Shown: positions 9,610-18,200 of the stretch, in pieces
Layout: each line of letters starts with the position of its first letter
Position numbering within the stretch: the stretch's first letter is position 1
NCBI RefSeq assembly: GCF_035917335.1
Contig: NZ_CP109067.1
Coordinates: 312,501 to 376,500, forward strand
Direction of reading: 5' to 3'
Source: Micromonospora sp. NBC_01813
GTDB taxonomy: Bacteria; Actinomycetota; Actinomycetes; Mycobacteriales; Micromonosporaceae
Length of the DNA stretch: 64,000 nt
Notes under the pieces: generated by a model
Databases searched by the model: none
What the model was told of the DNA's origin: nothing
The model's input: the letters and a program-made list of their open reading frames with translations, nothing else
Position numbers and translations under genes: made by a program

Positions 9610-10920
9610 TCAGCCCGCGGCGGGCCCGGCCCGGTCACCGCTGTCCAGCACCGCCTCGGTCCAGCCGCCCTCAGCCATCCGGCCGTCGTCGAGCAGCGCC
9701 CAGTCGACCACGTCGGCGGCGTCCACCACGACCGGGCTGCCGACCCGCACCGTCGGGTCACTCGCCGCGTCGACCGTGCTGGCGGCCACGATCCGGCCCG
9801 GGTTCGGCCAGCCGGTGACGCTGGCCCAGACGTACTCGTGTCCGTCCGGTGCGGCGAGACCGTACTTGACCAGCAGTTGGCCGCCACCCGGTAGCCCGTC
9901 GGCGAGGAAACGGGCACGGATCTCGCCGAGCGACCGGCGGGCGGTCGCGATCGCCTGCGCCATCGCGTCGCTCGACCGCGCGTAGTGGATCTCCGGCTGC
10001 CCGGCCCCGAACAGTTCACCGCAGACCTGGGCGAAGTACCGGCCGGTATCGGCCTCGGTCAGCGGCTGCGGCGGGCCGAGCGTGAGGAACGAGTCGGCGT
10101 CCGGGTCGGTCGACGGATCCAGCGCGATGCGCAGCAGCGCGGAGCCCGCCGAGTCGTGCCGGTCCTGGTTGCCGTACGCGACCGCGATGTCGTGCCCGGT
10201 GACCGCCAGTTGGACCGGCAGTTGGACGAAGGCCGGCGGGTCCGGTTCGCTCAACGCCTCCGTCCAGATCCGCAGCAGCCGGCGACCGACGCCCGTCATG
10301 ATCGCCCCCCAGGCGCGGACGTAGCGCGGTGGCACCCGCTGCGCCTGGAGCTCCAGCAGACCGAAGCGGCGCAGCCCCTTGGTGGTGAACCACAGGCCCT
10401 CGTCGTCCGGGGAGTAGGGCACCAGAATCCAGTCGACCAGCCGGATCCGTCCGTCGGCGTCGGGCAGCGAGCGCAGCGCGGCCGGCGGGTCCAGGAACTG
10501 CAGCCCGAACAGGTCGATCAGGTCGACGCCGAGCGCGTCGGCCAACGCGGCACCCACCGCCCGCGCGCCCCACTCGTGCGCCGGCGGCCAGCCGGGCCGG
10601 TAGCTGGCCTGCACCACGACGCACCGCTGCGCGCTGCGCAACCGCGCCAACTGCCCGCCGGTGGCGCCGAACGCGGCCAGCAGGTCCGGCGGCAACTCGG
10701 GCAGCTGATCGATCGGCCGGGTCTGCACGGTCAGCAGCGGACTGCCGAGCAACTGCCCGGCCAGGTCACGCACCGGCTGGGACAACCGGTCACCGAGGCG
10801 GTCGAGTGCTTCCCGGGCATCCGGCACCGGGGCATCCGGCGGCACGATCGGCACCAGGTAGGTGGCCGTGAGCGACTCCGGCACCGGGACCGGCAGCAGC
10901 AGGTCGTCGGAGCTGGCCAT
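9610..10920 (-). CDS. conserved protein of unknown function, 436 aa
   Basis: A soluble acidic protein of 436 residues, starting MASSDDLLLPVPVPESLTATYLVP. Recognisable segments are HEWGARAVGAALADALGVDLIDLFGLQFLDP around residues 120-155, a WFTTKGLRRFGLLELQAQ stretch at about 180-200, and YVWASVTGWPNPGRIVAASTVDA near the C-terminus, suggesting two alpha/beta domains. There is no signal peptide, membrane helix or catalytic motif I can name. It lies 84 bases downstream of cobS on the same strand and converges on gcvT. A link to cobalamin synthesis is not supported by anything but position. Confidence 0.7.
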   Translation of the reverse strand: MASSDDLLLPVPVPESLTATYLVPIVPPDAPVPDAREALDRLGDRLSQPVRDLAGQLLGSPLLTVQTRPIDQLPELPPDLLAAFGATGGQLARLRSAQRCVVVQASYRPGWPPAHEWGARAVGAALADALGVDLIDLFGLQFLDPPAALRSLPDADGRIRLVDWILVPYSPDDEGLWFTTKGLRRFGLLELQAQRVPPRYVRAWGAIMTGVGRRLLRIWTEALSEPDPPAFVQLPVQLAVTGHDIAVAYGNQDRHDSAGSALLRIALDPSTDPDADSFLTLGPPQPLTEADTGRYFAQVCGELFGAGQPEIHYARSSDAMAQAIATARRSLGEIRARFLADGLPGGGQLLVKYGLAAPDGHEYVWASVTGWPNPGRIVAASTVDAASDPTVRVGSPVVVDAADVVDWALLDDGRMAEGGWTEAVLDSGDRAGPAAG

Positions 10921-11004
10921 GGGCGCCCCCGGTCGGGTGAGTCTCGCGTCGGTGGTATCTGGCGAGGTGAACGCTACTCCGACCGGTCGCCGGCCACCGC
11001 CGGA

Positions 11005-11802
11005 CTACCCACCGGTCACCAATCCCAGGTAGGTCAGCGTCGTGGCGACCTCGACCCCGCAGCCCAGTACGTCACCGGTCACCCCACCGAACCGGCGCAC
11101 CAGGTGCCGCAGCAGGCCCAGCCACACCAGCGCCGCGACCAGCACCACCAGCGGTCCCTGCCAGGGCCGGCCCGGCACCGCCGCCGCCGCGACCGCAGCG
11201 ACGAGCACCGTCCCGGTCAGCGTCGCCAGCCGACCCTGGGTGCCGGCGACCAGGGCGCCGAGCCCGTCCGGGCGGGCAGCCGCAACGCCGCGCCGACAGG
11301 CCCAGGTGACCGCGAGGCGACCGGCGCCGGCCGCTGCGGCCACCGTGGCCAGCACCGCCGGCCACGGCCGGTCGGCCGCCACGGCCGCGACAGCCGCCGT
11401 CTGCACCAGCAGCGCCACGACCAGAGCCACCACACCGAACGGGCCGATGTCCGGCCGGCGCATGATCTCCAGGGCGCCGGCGGCGTCCCGGTGCGAACCC
11501 AGCGCGTCGATGGTGTCGGCCAACCCGTCCAGGTGCAGGCCACGGGTCAGCGCTGCGGCCAGGCCGGTCACCACGGCTGCGGCGACCAGCGCCGGCGTCC
11601 CGGCGTACGACAGCGCGAGCAACGCCACGGCGAGGCAGCCGCCGAATACGGTCCCGACGACCGGGGCGAGTGCCATCGCGACCGCTGCCACCTGCCGGTC
11701 CACCCGACCGGGCCGCATCGGCAGCACGGTGAACGTGGTGACGGCGAGCCGGATCCCGGCGGCCAGTCGCAGTCCCGGACCGGCCTGGCCGGCGTCGGTC
11801 AC
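11005..11802 (-). CDS. cobS: adenosylcobinamide-GDP ribazoletransferase (cobalamin synthase)
   Basis: A 265-residue integral membrane enzyme joining adenosylcobinamide-GDP and alpha-ribazole in the last steps of B12 assembly. It opens with LRLAAGIRLAVTTFTVLPM and has the hallmark LTRGLHLDGLADTIDALGSH with its Asp-rich active site at about 85-105, followed by alternating Ala/Val/Leu membrane helices. The GTG start at 11802 overlaps the stop of the upstream CobU-CobT gene in the sequence GTGA, so translation is coupled. A longer in-frame start exists upstream inside the preceding gene but would add an unconserved arginine-rich stretch. Confidence 0.93.
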   Translation of the reverse strand: MTDAGQAGPGLRLAAGIRLAVTTFTVLPMRPGRVDRQVAAVAMALAPVVGTVFGGCLAVALLALSYAGTPALVAAAVVTGLAAALTRGLHLDGLADTIDALGSHRDAAGALEIMRRPDIGPFGVVALVVALLVQTAAVAAVAADRPWPAVLATVAAAAGAGRLAVTWACRRGVAAARPDGLGALVAGTQGRLATLTGTVLVAAVAAAAVPGRPWQGPLVVLVAALVWLGLLRHLVRRFGGVTGDVLGCGVEVATTLTYLGLVTGG

Positions 11803-13670
11803 CGGGTCGTGTCGGTGCTCGCCGGCCCGGGGCCGGCCGGCTCTGGCTCGACGAACTGGGCTTCGTCGTCGGGCTCGACGAACAAGGTCACCTCGTCGGT
11901 GTCGGTGTCGTCGGCGTCGTCCTCGGCAGCGCGGTCCGGCCCGGTGTCGGTCGACACCGGGTCGGCCGACCCGGCTGGCGTCGGATGCTCGCCGAGGGCA
12001 CCGGCTAGCGTCGGCGCGCACCGCAACAACGGCAACGCGGCGAGGGCCGCCGTACCCTCACCCAGGTCGAGTTGCAGGTCGACGATCGGCGTCAGGCCCA
12101 GTACGTCGGCGGCGTGCCGCACGGTCGGCTGCCGGCCGTGGTCGGGCAGCAGGCACCAGTGCCGGGCCTGGCCGGCGAGATCCCGGCTGACCAGTGCGGC
12201 GGCGACGCCGACCGGCCCGTCCAGTAGCACCGGAATCCGGTTGGCGGTCGCGCCGAGCAGCAGCCCGGTGGCGACCGCGATGTCGCCGCCGCCGTACTGC
12301 GACAGCACATCGAGGGCGCCCCGGGTGCCCCGGCGGGTCCGGTGCAGCGCGTCGCGTACGGCCGCGCAGCGCAGCATCCAGGCGGCGTCGTCGATCTTCT
12401 TCCCGGGGGCGGCGACCCGGCCCAGGATCGCGGCCGGTTCCGCGCCGGTGGTCGCGGCGAGCACGGCGGCGGCGGCGCCGGCACCGCCGGCACCGCAGGC
12501 GGCGACGACGATCGCCTGTACGCCGGCCAGGCCGGCCTGCTGCGCGACGTCCCAGCCGAGCGCCAGCGCGGCCTGCACCTCGTCGGCGGTGAGCGCCGGC
12601 CCGTCCTCGATCGGCGCGGCGGCCGGTGCCTCGACGACCGTCACGTCGGCGCCTGCCGCGGCGGCGAGCCGGGCGAGCGGGCCTTCGCCGGAGCGGGCCT
12701 GCCCGGCGCGCCGTGACGACTCCTGCGGGCTGTCGCCGGCCGCGACCCCGCCACCGTGGTCACCGTGCAGCAGCACCACCCGTACGCGGTCCCACGGTCG
12801 CGGCGTCGCGTGATCCTGGGTGGCGGCGGCGAACCCGACGACGCGCTCCAGCACACCGAACCCGGACCCCGGTTGGTCCAACGTGGCGAGGCGTTCGACG
12901 CTGGTGGCCCGGACCTGCTCGGCCGGCATCGGCAGCGTCATCCCAGGCTTGAATGCCGGCGGCTGACCGGCGTCGCCGTCGGCGTCGAACTCCACGGCGG
13001 CCACCGGAGCGGCGACCACGGGAGCAGCGGCTACCGGAGCGGCGGCTACCGGAGCGGCGGCCGCCGCTGGCGTCGTGGCCGCTGGGTCGGCGACCGCCGC
13101 CGGGCCGGCCGAGGCGGACACCGTACCGTCGGACTTGATCGTCACCGGCTGGCCGGCGACCACCAGCGTCACCAGGTCGGCGGCCTCGGCCACCGCCTGG
13201 TTGGTCACGCCGAGCGCGTCGGCGAACGCCCGACCGACGGGGGTCGTCGGCACCAGTGCCAGCCCTGCCTCCGGGCTGACCAGCACCAGCCGCGCCGGGC
13301 AGGCACGCACGGCGGCGGCGAGTTCGGCGATGGTGGCCCGGTCGTCGGCAGGCTGATGCGTCGGATCGAGCAGGGCGCTCACCCAACCGCCGAGGTCGTC
13401 GACGAGCAACGTCTCCTCCGGCTGGGCCGAGGAGAGCACCTCGATCAGCTTGGCCGGGTGGCCGGTGACCTCGTCGGTGTGCCAGCCGTGCGGCCGACGT
13501 TGCCGGTGCGCCTCGATCCGGGCGAGCCATTCGGCGTCGGCCGGGTCGGTCGCGCCGGTCGCCACGTATCGCACCACCGGCGTGTCGGCGACCAGCGATT
13601 CGGCGTACCCGGACTTGCCGGACCGGATCCCGCCGAGCACGAGTACGGACTTCCAGCCGTCAACGGACAT
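11799..13670 (-). CDS. CobU-CobT fusion: adenosylcobinamide kinase/guanylyltransferase plus nicotinate-nucleotide:DMB phosphoribosyltransferase-like domain
   Basis: A 623-residue two-domain protein. Residues about 6-185 are CobU: P-loop LGGIRSGKSGYAES at 12-25, the guanylylation region RYVATG...EAHRQRRPHGWHT, DDLGGWVSALL and VSPEAGLALVP...GRAFADALG. An Ala/Pro/Val linker follows (about 195-240). The C-terminal domain (about 265-555) matches CobT: VVLLHGDHGGGV, QYGGGDIAVATGLLLGA, IPVLLDGPVG and LGEGTAALAALPLL with its conserved Glu. The usual CobT motif EMGIGNTT is replaced by ACGAGGAGAA. An acidic tail (about 570-623) extends beyond the family. The ATG at 13670 lies just before the P-loop strand. 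The gene is coupled to cobS. Confidence 0.88.
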   Translation of the reverse strand: MSVDGWKSVLVLGGIRSGKSGYAESLVADTPVVRYVATGATDPADAEWLARIEAHRQRRPHGWHTDEVTGHPAKLIEVLSSAQPEETLLVDDLGGWVSALLDPTHQPADDRATIAELAAAVRACPARLVLVSPEAGLALVPTTPVGRAFADALGVTNQAVAEAADLVTLVVAGQPVTIKSDGTVSASAGPAAVADPAATTPAAAAAPVAAAPVAAAPVVAAPVAAVEFDADGDAGQPPAFKPGMTLPMPAEQVRATSVERLATLDQPGSGFGVLERVVGFAAATQDHATPRPWDRVRVVLLHGDHGGGVAAGDSPQESSRRAGQARSGEGPLARLAAAAGADVTVVEAPAAAPIEDGPALTADEVQAALALGWDVAQQAGLAGVQAIVVAACGAGGAGAAAAVLAATTGAEPAAILGRVAAPGKKIDDAAWMLRCAAVRDALHRTRRGTRGALDVLSQYGGGDIAVATGLLLGATANRIPVLLDGPVGVAAALVSRDLAGQARHWCLLPDHGRQPTVRHAADVLGLTPIVDLQLDLGEGTAALAALPLLRCAPTLAGALGEHPTPAGSADPVSTDTGPDRAAEDDADDTDTDEVTLFVEPDDEAQFVEPEPAGPGPASTDTTR

Positions 13671-13771
13671 GCCCCGTACCTTACGGCGGGCGGCAGCCGA
13701 CCTGACCGGCCGGGCGGGCGTCACGACCGGCGATCCGGTATCCGTCGATGTCAGCGGTCGCGGCTAGGCTT

Positions 13772-13825
13772 GCGAGGTACCTCGCCGAGGGGACTTGCGA
13801 GGTTCGAGGTACATCGCCGAGGGGA
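13772..13825. repeat. duplicated leader segment with a 14-bp palindrome
   Basis: Two 21-base copies (13773-13793 and 13805-13825) match at 20 of 21 positions with a 32-base period. The second holds the purine-rich ribosome site of the 66-residue gene that follows. Copy 1 contains the perfect palindrome GCGAGGTACCTCGC at 13772-13785, which the one mismatch destroys in copy 2. Confidence 0.85.
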
Positions 13826-13833
13826 GCAGCGAC

Positions 13834-14034
13834 ATGCCGTGGAGTTGGCGGTACGAGGACGCGGACGGCCAGCCCGCCGAAGGGCCGGCCGAGACGTTCG
13901 GCACACAGGCCGACGCCGAGTCCTGGATCGGCCAGACCTGGCGGGAGCTGGCTGCGGCGGGCGTCGCCTCGGTCGAGCTGATGGAGGACGACCGTTCGGA
14001 GTACCGGATGAGCCTGCTGGCGACCGGGCAGTAG
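13834..14034 (+). CDS. small conserved actinobacterial protein, 66 aa
   Basis: The ATG at 13834 follows GAGGGGAGCAGCGAC, a good ribosome site. The product MPWSWRYEDADGQP... is acidic with several Trp residues and the motif FGTQADAESWIGQTWRELAAAGVASVELMEDD. It looks like a small alpha/beta protein without membrane segments. I recognise it as a recurrent small actinobacterial family of unknown function. It stands alone between the divergent cobalamin genes and a convergent aldo/keto reductase, and its 3' side is closed by an 18-bp hairpin. Confidence 0.75.
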   Translation: MPWSWRYEDADGQPAEGPAETFGTQADAESWIGQTWRELAAAGVASVELMEDDRSEYRMSLLATGQ

Positions 14035-14060
14035 CCCGGCGCGCCAGGTCTGCTGACAGC

Positions 14061-14104
14061 GGCTCGGGGCCGGGCCGGAGACCTTTCCGGCCCGGCCCCG
14101 AGCC
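14061..14104. terminator. bidirectional hairpin terminator, perfect 18-bp stem
   Basis: Arms 14061-14078 and 14087-14104 are exact reverse complements with an 8-base loop. It lies between the convergent ends of the 66-residue gene (stop 14034) and the aldo/keto reductase (stop 14116), so it can serve both. Confidence 0.8.
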
Positions 14105-14115
14105 CGCTGCGGTGA

Positions 14116-15114
14116 CTACGGCCGGGTGGCCGGGCTGACCGTCTTGCCGGGGTCCCGTTCGACGATCGGGTCCAGCACCTCGTCGATCGCCTTCAGCAGG
14201 CCACTGTCCAGCTGGACCCCGCTGGCCTTGACGTTGTCCTGCACCTGCTCCGGCCGGGTCGCGCCGATGATCGCCGACGAGACGTTCGGGTTCTGCAGCA
14301 CCCAGGCGATGGCCAGTTGCGCCATCGACAGCCCCGCCTGCTCGGCCAGCGGCTTGAGCTGCGCCACGGTGCTCAGCACCTGGTCGGTCATGAACCGGGA
14401 GATGAACGTCGCCCCACCGGACTGGTCGGTGGCCCGGGAACCGGCCGGCGGCGGCTGCCCCGGCAGGTACTTGCCGGTGAGCACGCCCTGACCGATCGGG
14501 GAGAAGACGATCTGCCCGATGCCGAGCTCCTCGCTGGCCGGCACCACCTCGGCCTCGATCACCCGCCACAGCATCGAGTACTGCGGCTGGTTCGACACCA
14601 GCGGGATCTTCAGCTCGCGGGCCAGCGCGTGACCCTGCCTGATCTGCGAGGCGTTCCACTCCGACACCCCGATGTAGTGCGCCTTGCCGGAGTGCACGAC
14701 GTCGGCGAAGGCCTCCATCGTCTCCTCCAGCGGGGTGGCGTGGTCGAAGCGGTGCGCCTGGTAGAGGTCGACGTAGTCGGTCTGCAGCCGGCGCAGCGAA
14801 CCGTTGATCGACTCCATGATGTGCTTGCGGGACAGTCCCCGGTCGTTCGGACCGGGACCGGTCGGCCAGAAGACCTTGGTGAGGATCTCCAGGCCCTCGC
14901 GCCGCTCACCGTGCAGTGCCCGGCCGAGTACCTCCTCGGCCCGGGTGCCGGCGTACGTGTCGGCGGTGTCGAAGGTGGTGATGCCGACGTCGAGTGCGGC
15001 ACGTACGCAGGCCTTGGCGGCCTCTTCCTCCACCTGCGATCCGTGGGTGATCCAGTTTCCGTAGGAGATCTCGCTGACGAGCATGCCGGAGCGGCCAAGG
15101 TGTCGGAATTCCAT
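14116..15114 (-). CDS. aldo/keto reductase (potassium-channel beta-subunit-like AKR)
   Basis: A 332-residue NADPH-dependent TIM-barrel reductase. The catalytic tetrad is visible: Asp and Tyr in TFDTADTYAGTRAEEVLG, Lys in EILTKVFW and His in DLYQAHRFD. A C-terminal NADP-binding stretch ends with SSAIIGATRPEQVQDN. The opening MEFRHLGRSGMLVSEISYG is typical of the Kv-beta/YghZ-like group, which reduces small aldehydes and ketones. The gene is single, transcribed toward the shared hairpin, with about 135 bases of non-coding DNA upstream. Confidence 0.92.
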   Translation of the reverse strand: MEFRHLGRSGMLVSEISYGNWITHGSQVEEEAAKACVRAALDVGITTFDTADTYAGTRAEEVLGRALHGERREGLEILTKVFWPTGPGPNDRGLSRKHIMESINGSLRRLQTDYVDLYQAHRFDHATPLEETMEAFADVVHSGKAHYIGVSEWNASQIRQGHALARELKIPLVSNQPQYSMLWRVIEAEVVPASEELGIGQIVFSPIGQGVLTGKYLPGQPPPAGSRATDQSGGATFISRFMTDQVLSTVAQLKPLAEQAGLSMAQLAIAWVLQNPNVSSAIIGATRPEQVQDNVKASGVQLDSGLLKAIDEVLDPIVERDPGKTVSPATRP

Positions 15115-15249
15115 TACTCAACCCTAGTTGGCGCCGTGCGATCGGGTGTGCCGGGATGCCCATCACACAGCGGTAAATCGATCTCGCGACGAGTGCCGAC
15201 GGACCGAGTGTCCGGGGCCGCCGCACCCGGCCCGCCGGGCCTTGGTGGT

Positions 15250-18200
15250 TCACAACACCGGCATGGTGTCCGCCAGCAGCCGGTCGATCTCGTCCATCAC
15301 CGCCGCCCGACTCGGATGTGCCGGATCGATCAGCGGCTGACCGCGGCGGTCCAGCGCCCCCCACCGGCCGTCCGGCGTGGCGACCAGGAATGCCACCGGA
15401 TGGATCGCCATCGCGGGGTGCACCGGCGGCACGATCATCCGGCCGGACCGGTCGACCACGCCCTTGCGCCCGCCAGCGTCGATGATCGCCAACCCTTCGT
15501 CGGTGAACCCGTCGATGTACCGGCCGTCGGTCAACGCCGTCGGGAAGCCGCCGTACCGGGTCGGCAGCAGCAGCCGGCCGGTCTTGTCGACCGCGCCCCA
15601 ACCGCCCCGCCGGACCACCGCGACCCCGCGACGGAACGGTCGGACGTCGTCGAAGCCGGCCCCGATCACCACGGTGTTCTTCCGGTCGATGGCGATCCAA
15701 CTGCCGGTGCCGTCGGCGGTCACCCAGGCGATTCCGTCGGAGAAGGAGCCGACGGCGATGTACCCGGCGGTCGCCGCGATCGTCGTCGTGCCGGCCTCGT
15801 CGATGAGCTCCCAGAACCTGGACTCGGGTCGGCGGACCCAGGCGACTCCGTCATGGAACGGCTGCACGTCGGCGTAGCTGGGACCGATCGCCAACTCGCC
15901 GTCGGCGCCCGCGTAACCCCAGCGCTGGGCCTGGTCACTGAAGGTCGGCCGGGGCGGCCGGTGCAGCCGCAGGATCTCATCGCGGTCCCGTGGGTACGGC
16001 CCCCAACCGTTCTCGGCGACCTTCGCGAACACCGCGTCCAACGCCAACTCGGTACGGGCGATCAGGTCGGGATCCTCGACCTTGCGAAGCTCCAACGCGC
16101 GTTCGAAGTGGTTGCACGCCTCCATGTACCGGCCCTGGTCGTAGCAGGACCGGCCGGCGTGCTCGTGCATCGTGGCCCGCAACCGGTCGGGCAACTCGGA
16201 GGAGTTGGCCTCCTCGAAGAGTCGGTCCGCCTCGGCGAAGTCGCCCCGCCACTGCAGCACGTGTGCCAGCCGGGCCTGGGCGATCGCGATCCGGCGCATC
16301 TCACCGGTGGCCTCCGCGTGTGCCAACGCCAGCTTGGCGTCGGCGAGCGCCTTGCCGAGGTCGCCGAGGATCCGGGAGACCACCGCCCGCAGGCTCAGCA
16401 GTCGGGCCCGGGTCGCGTTGTCCGTCGCCGGCGCGATCTTCTCGGTGAGCCGGTCCCGGATCGCCCGCAGGTCGTCCGGGTTCTCCACCAGCTCACGCAG
16501 CGTGTCGGGGTGGAAGCGCCACTGGTACGCGGACAGCACGTGCTCGGGGTCCGCCGGCTTCGGCTCGGCCGGGGGTGGCGGGTCGGGCTCGGCGGTCTGC
16601 TGGTCCGGTTGCACCAGTGGAGCCAGCATGGTCGGCGCGCCGAGGGCGGTCGCCGTGCCGGCTGCCGTGCCGACGACCGGCAGGACCGTGTCGGGGCTCG
16701 CGGACTGCTCCGGTACGTCGTCGTCGGCTGACTGGCCGTTGCGGTCGACGATCCGTCGGCTGGCCGAATCCTCGGGCTGGTCGACTTCCGACGGATCCAG
16801 GTCGACGGGATCCCTGGTCCAGGCGGCATGGGCGGCCGGCTGGGCGGCCCCGTCCGCCGCGTCGACCGGCGGCTGCCCGCTTGCCGGCACCGGCGGTTGC
16901 GGCGTCGGTGCCGGTGGTTGCGGCACCCGCACGGCCGCATCGACCGGGTGACTCGCGGTTTCGAGAGCGTCCGGATCGACCGTACGCGGCTGCTCGACGT
17001 CGATGGCTTTGGCGGTGTCGACGCCGGTGTCGCTGTCGGGAACGATCGACTGGGATTCGATCGCCGACCCGGCGTCGACCGTTGGCTGGTCGGTGTCTGT
17101 CGGGCCGGGTGTCCCGGTCAGAGTCGGTTGCGGCGCGGGACGGGACACCACCACCGGTGCGTTGTCTTCGCGCTCCGGCGGATTGCGCACGATGTACGGC
17201 GGCGGGGCGTGCCGGGGCTCGGGTCTGGCCCGCACGACGTAGGCGGGCTCGTCGGCACCCTGTTCCTTGCGTACCGGTCTGACCTGTGGGTGTTCCCCGG
17301 TGGCCGTGCTGACCCGGAACTCCGGTGGCGGGCCGGCCGGCGCGGACACCGGGATCGGCAGTTGCTCGCCGGTCTGGTCGGGCGGCGTCGGGCGCCGTGG
17401 CGCGGCGTCAACCGGTGGGTTGGCCGGCCCGGCGCTGGCCGGGACCAGCGGGGCGACGGAGGGCCGGGCGACGGGGGGCCGGGTGGTGGGCTGCGCCGGT
17501 GGCTCGCGGTACTCGCGGCTGCCCGGACCGAACTGCGGCGCGGAGTCTGTACCGGGAACCCGGCTTCTTCCAGCACCGGAGGTCGGTCGGCCTGGGATAC
17601 CGGAGGTCGGTCGGCCTGGGATACCGGAGGTCGGTCGGCCTGGGATACCGGAGGTCGGTCGCCCTGGTACGCCGGAGACGGGCCGACCGGGCTGCCGCAC
17701 CGGCTCCGCCGCCGGGTCGCCGGGCTTGACCCGGTACACCTCTGCCGGACCGGGCCGGCGGGGGTCCGGACGGCTGGCCGGTGGCGGTTGATCGGCCTGA
17801 TGCGCGGGCCATCTCTGCGGTGACTCGGGCCGCTGGTCAGGCTGAGGTCGTTGCCGGTCGTCCCGGCGGTAGCCCTCCGGTGGCCGATCGCGGGGCGCTT
17901 CCCGCTGCCCTTCCCACTGGCCTTCCCACTGGCCGGCCCGGCGGTCCGGGCGGGTCGGTGGTTGACCCTGATCAGGGTGTCGCTGCCGATCGAACGGCTC
18001 GACGGGACGCCGTGGTGGCTGCCGGTCCGGGGGCGGCGCCGCGCGTTGGCGGTCCTGCGGGTGCCGGCGTTCGTGGTGGAAGACGTCGTCGGGGTGGCGC
18101 CGTTCGTGGAAGACGTCGTCGGGGTGCCGGCGGCCGTGGAAGACGTCGTCGGGGTGGCGCCGTTCCTGGAAGACGTCGTCGGGGTGCCGGCGGCCGTGGA

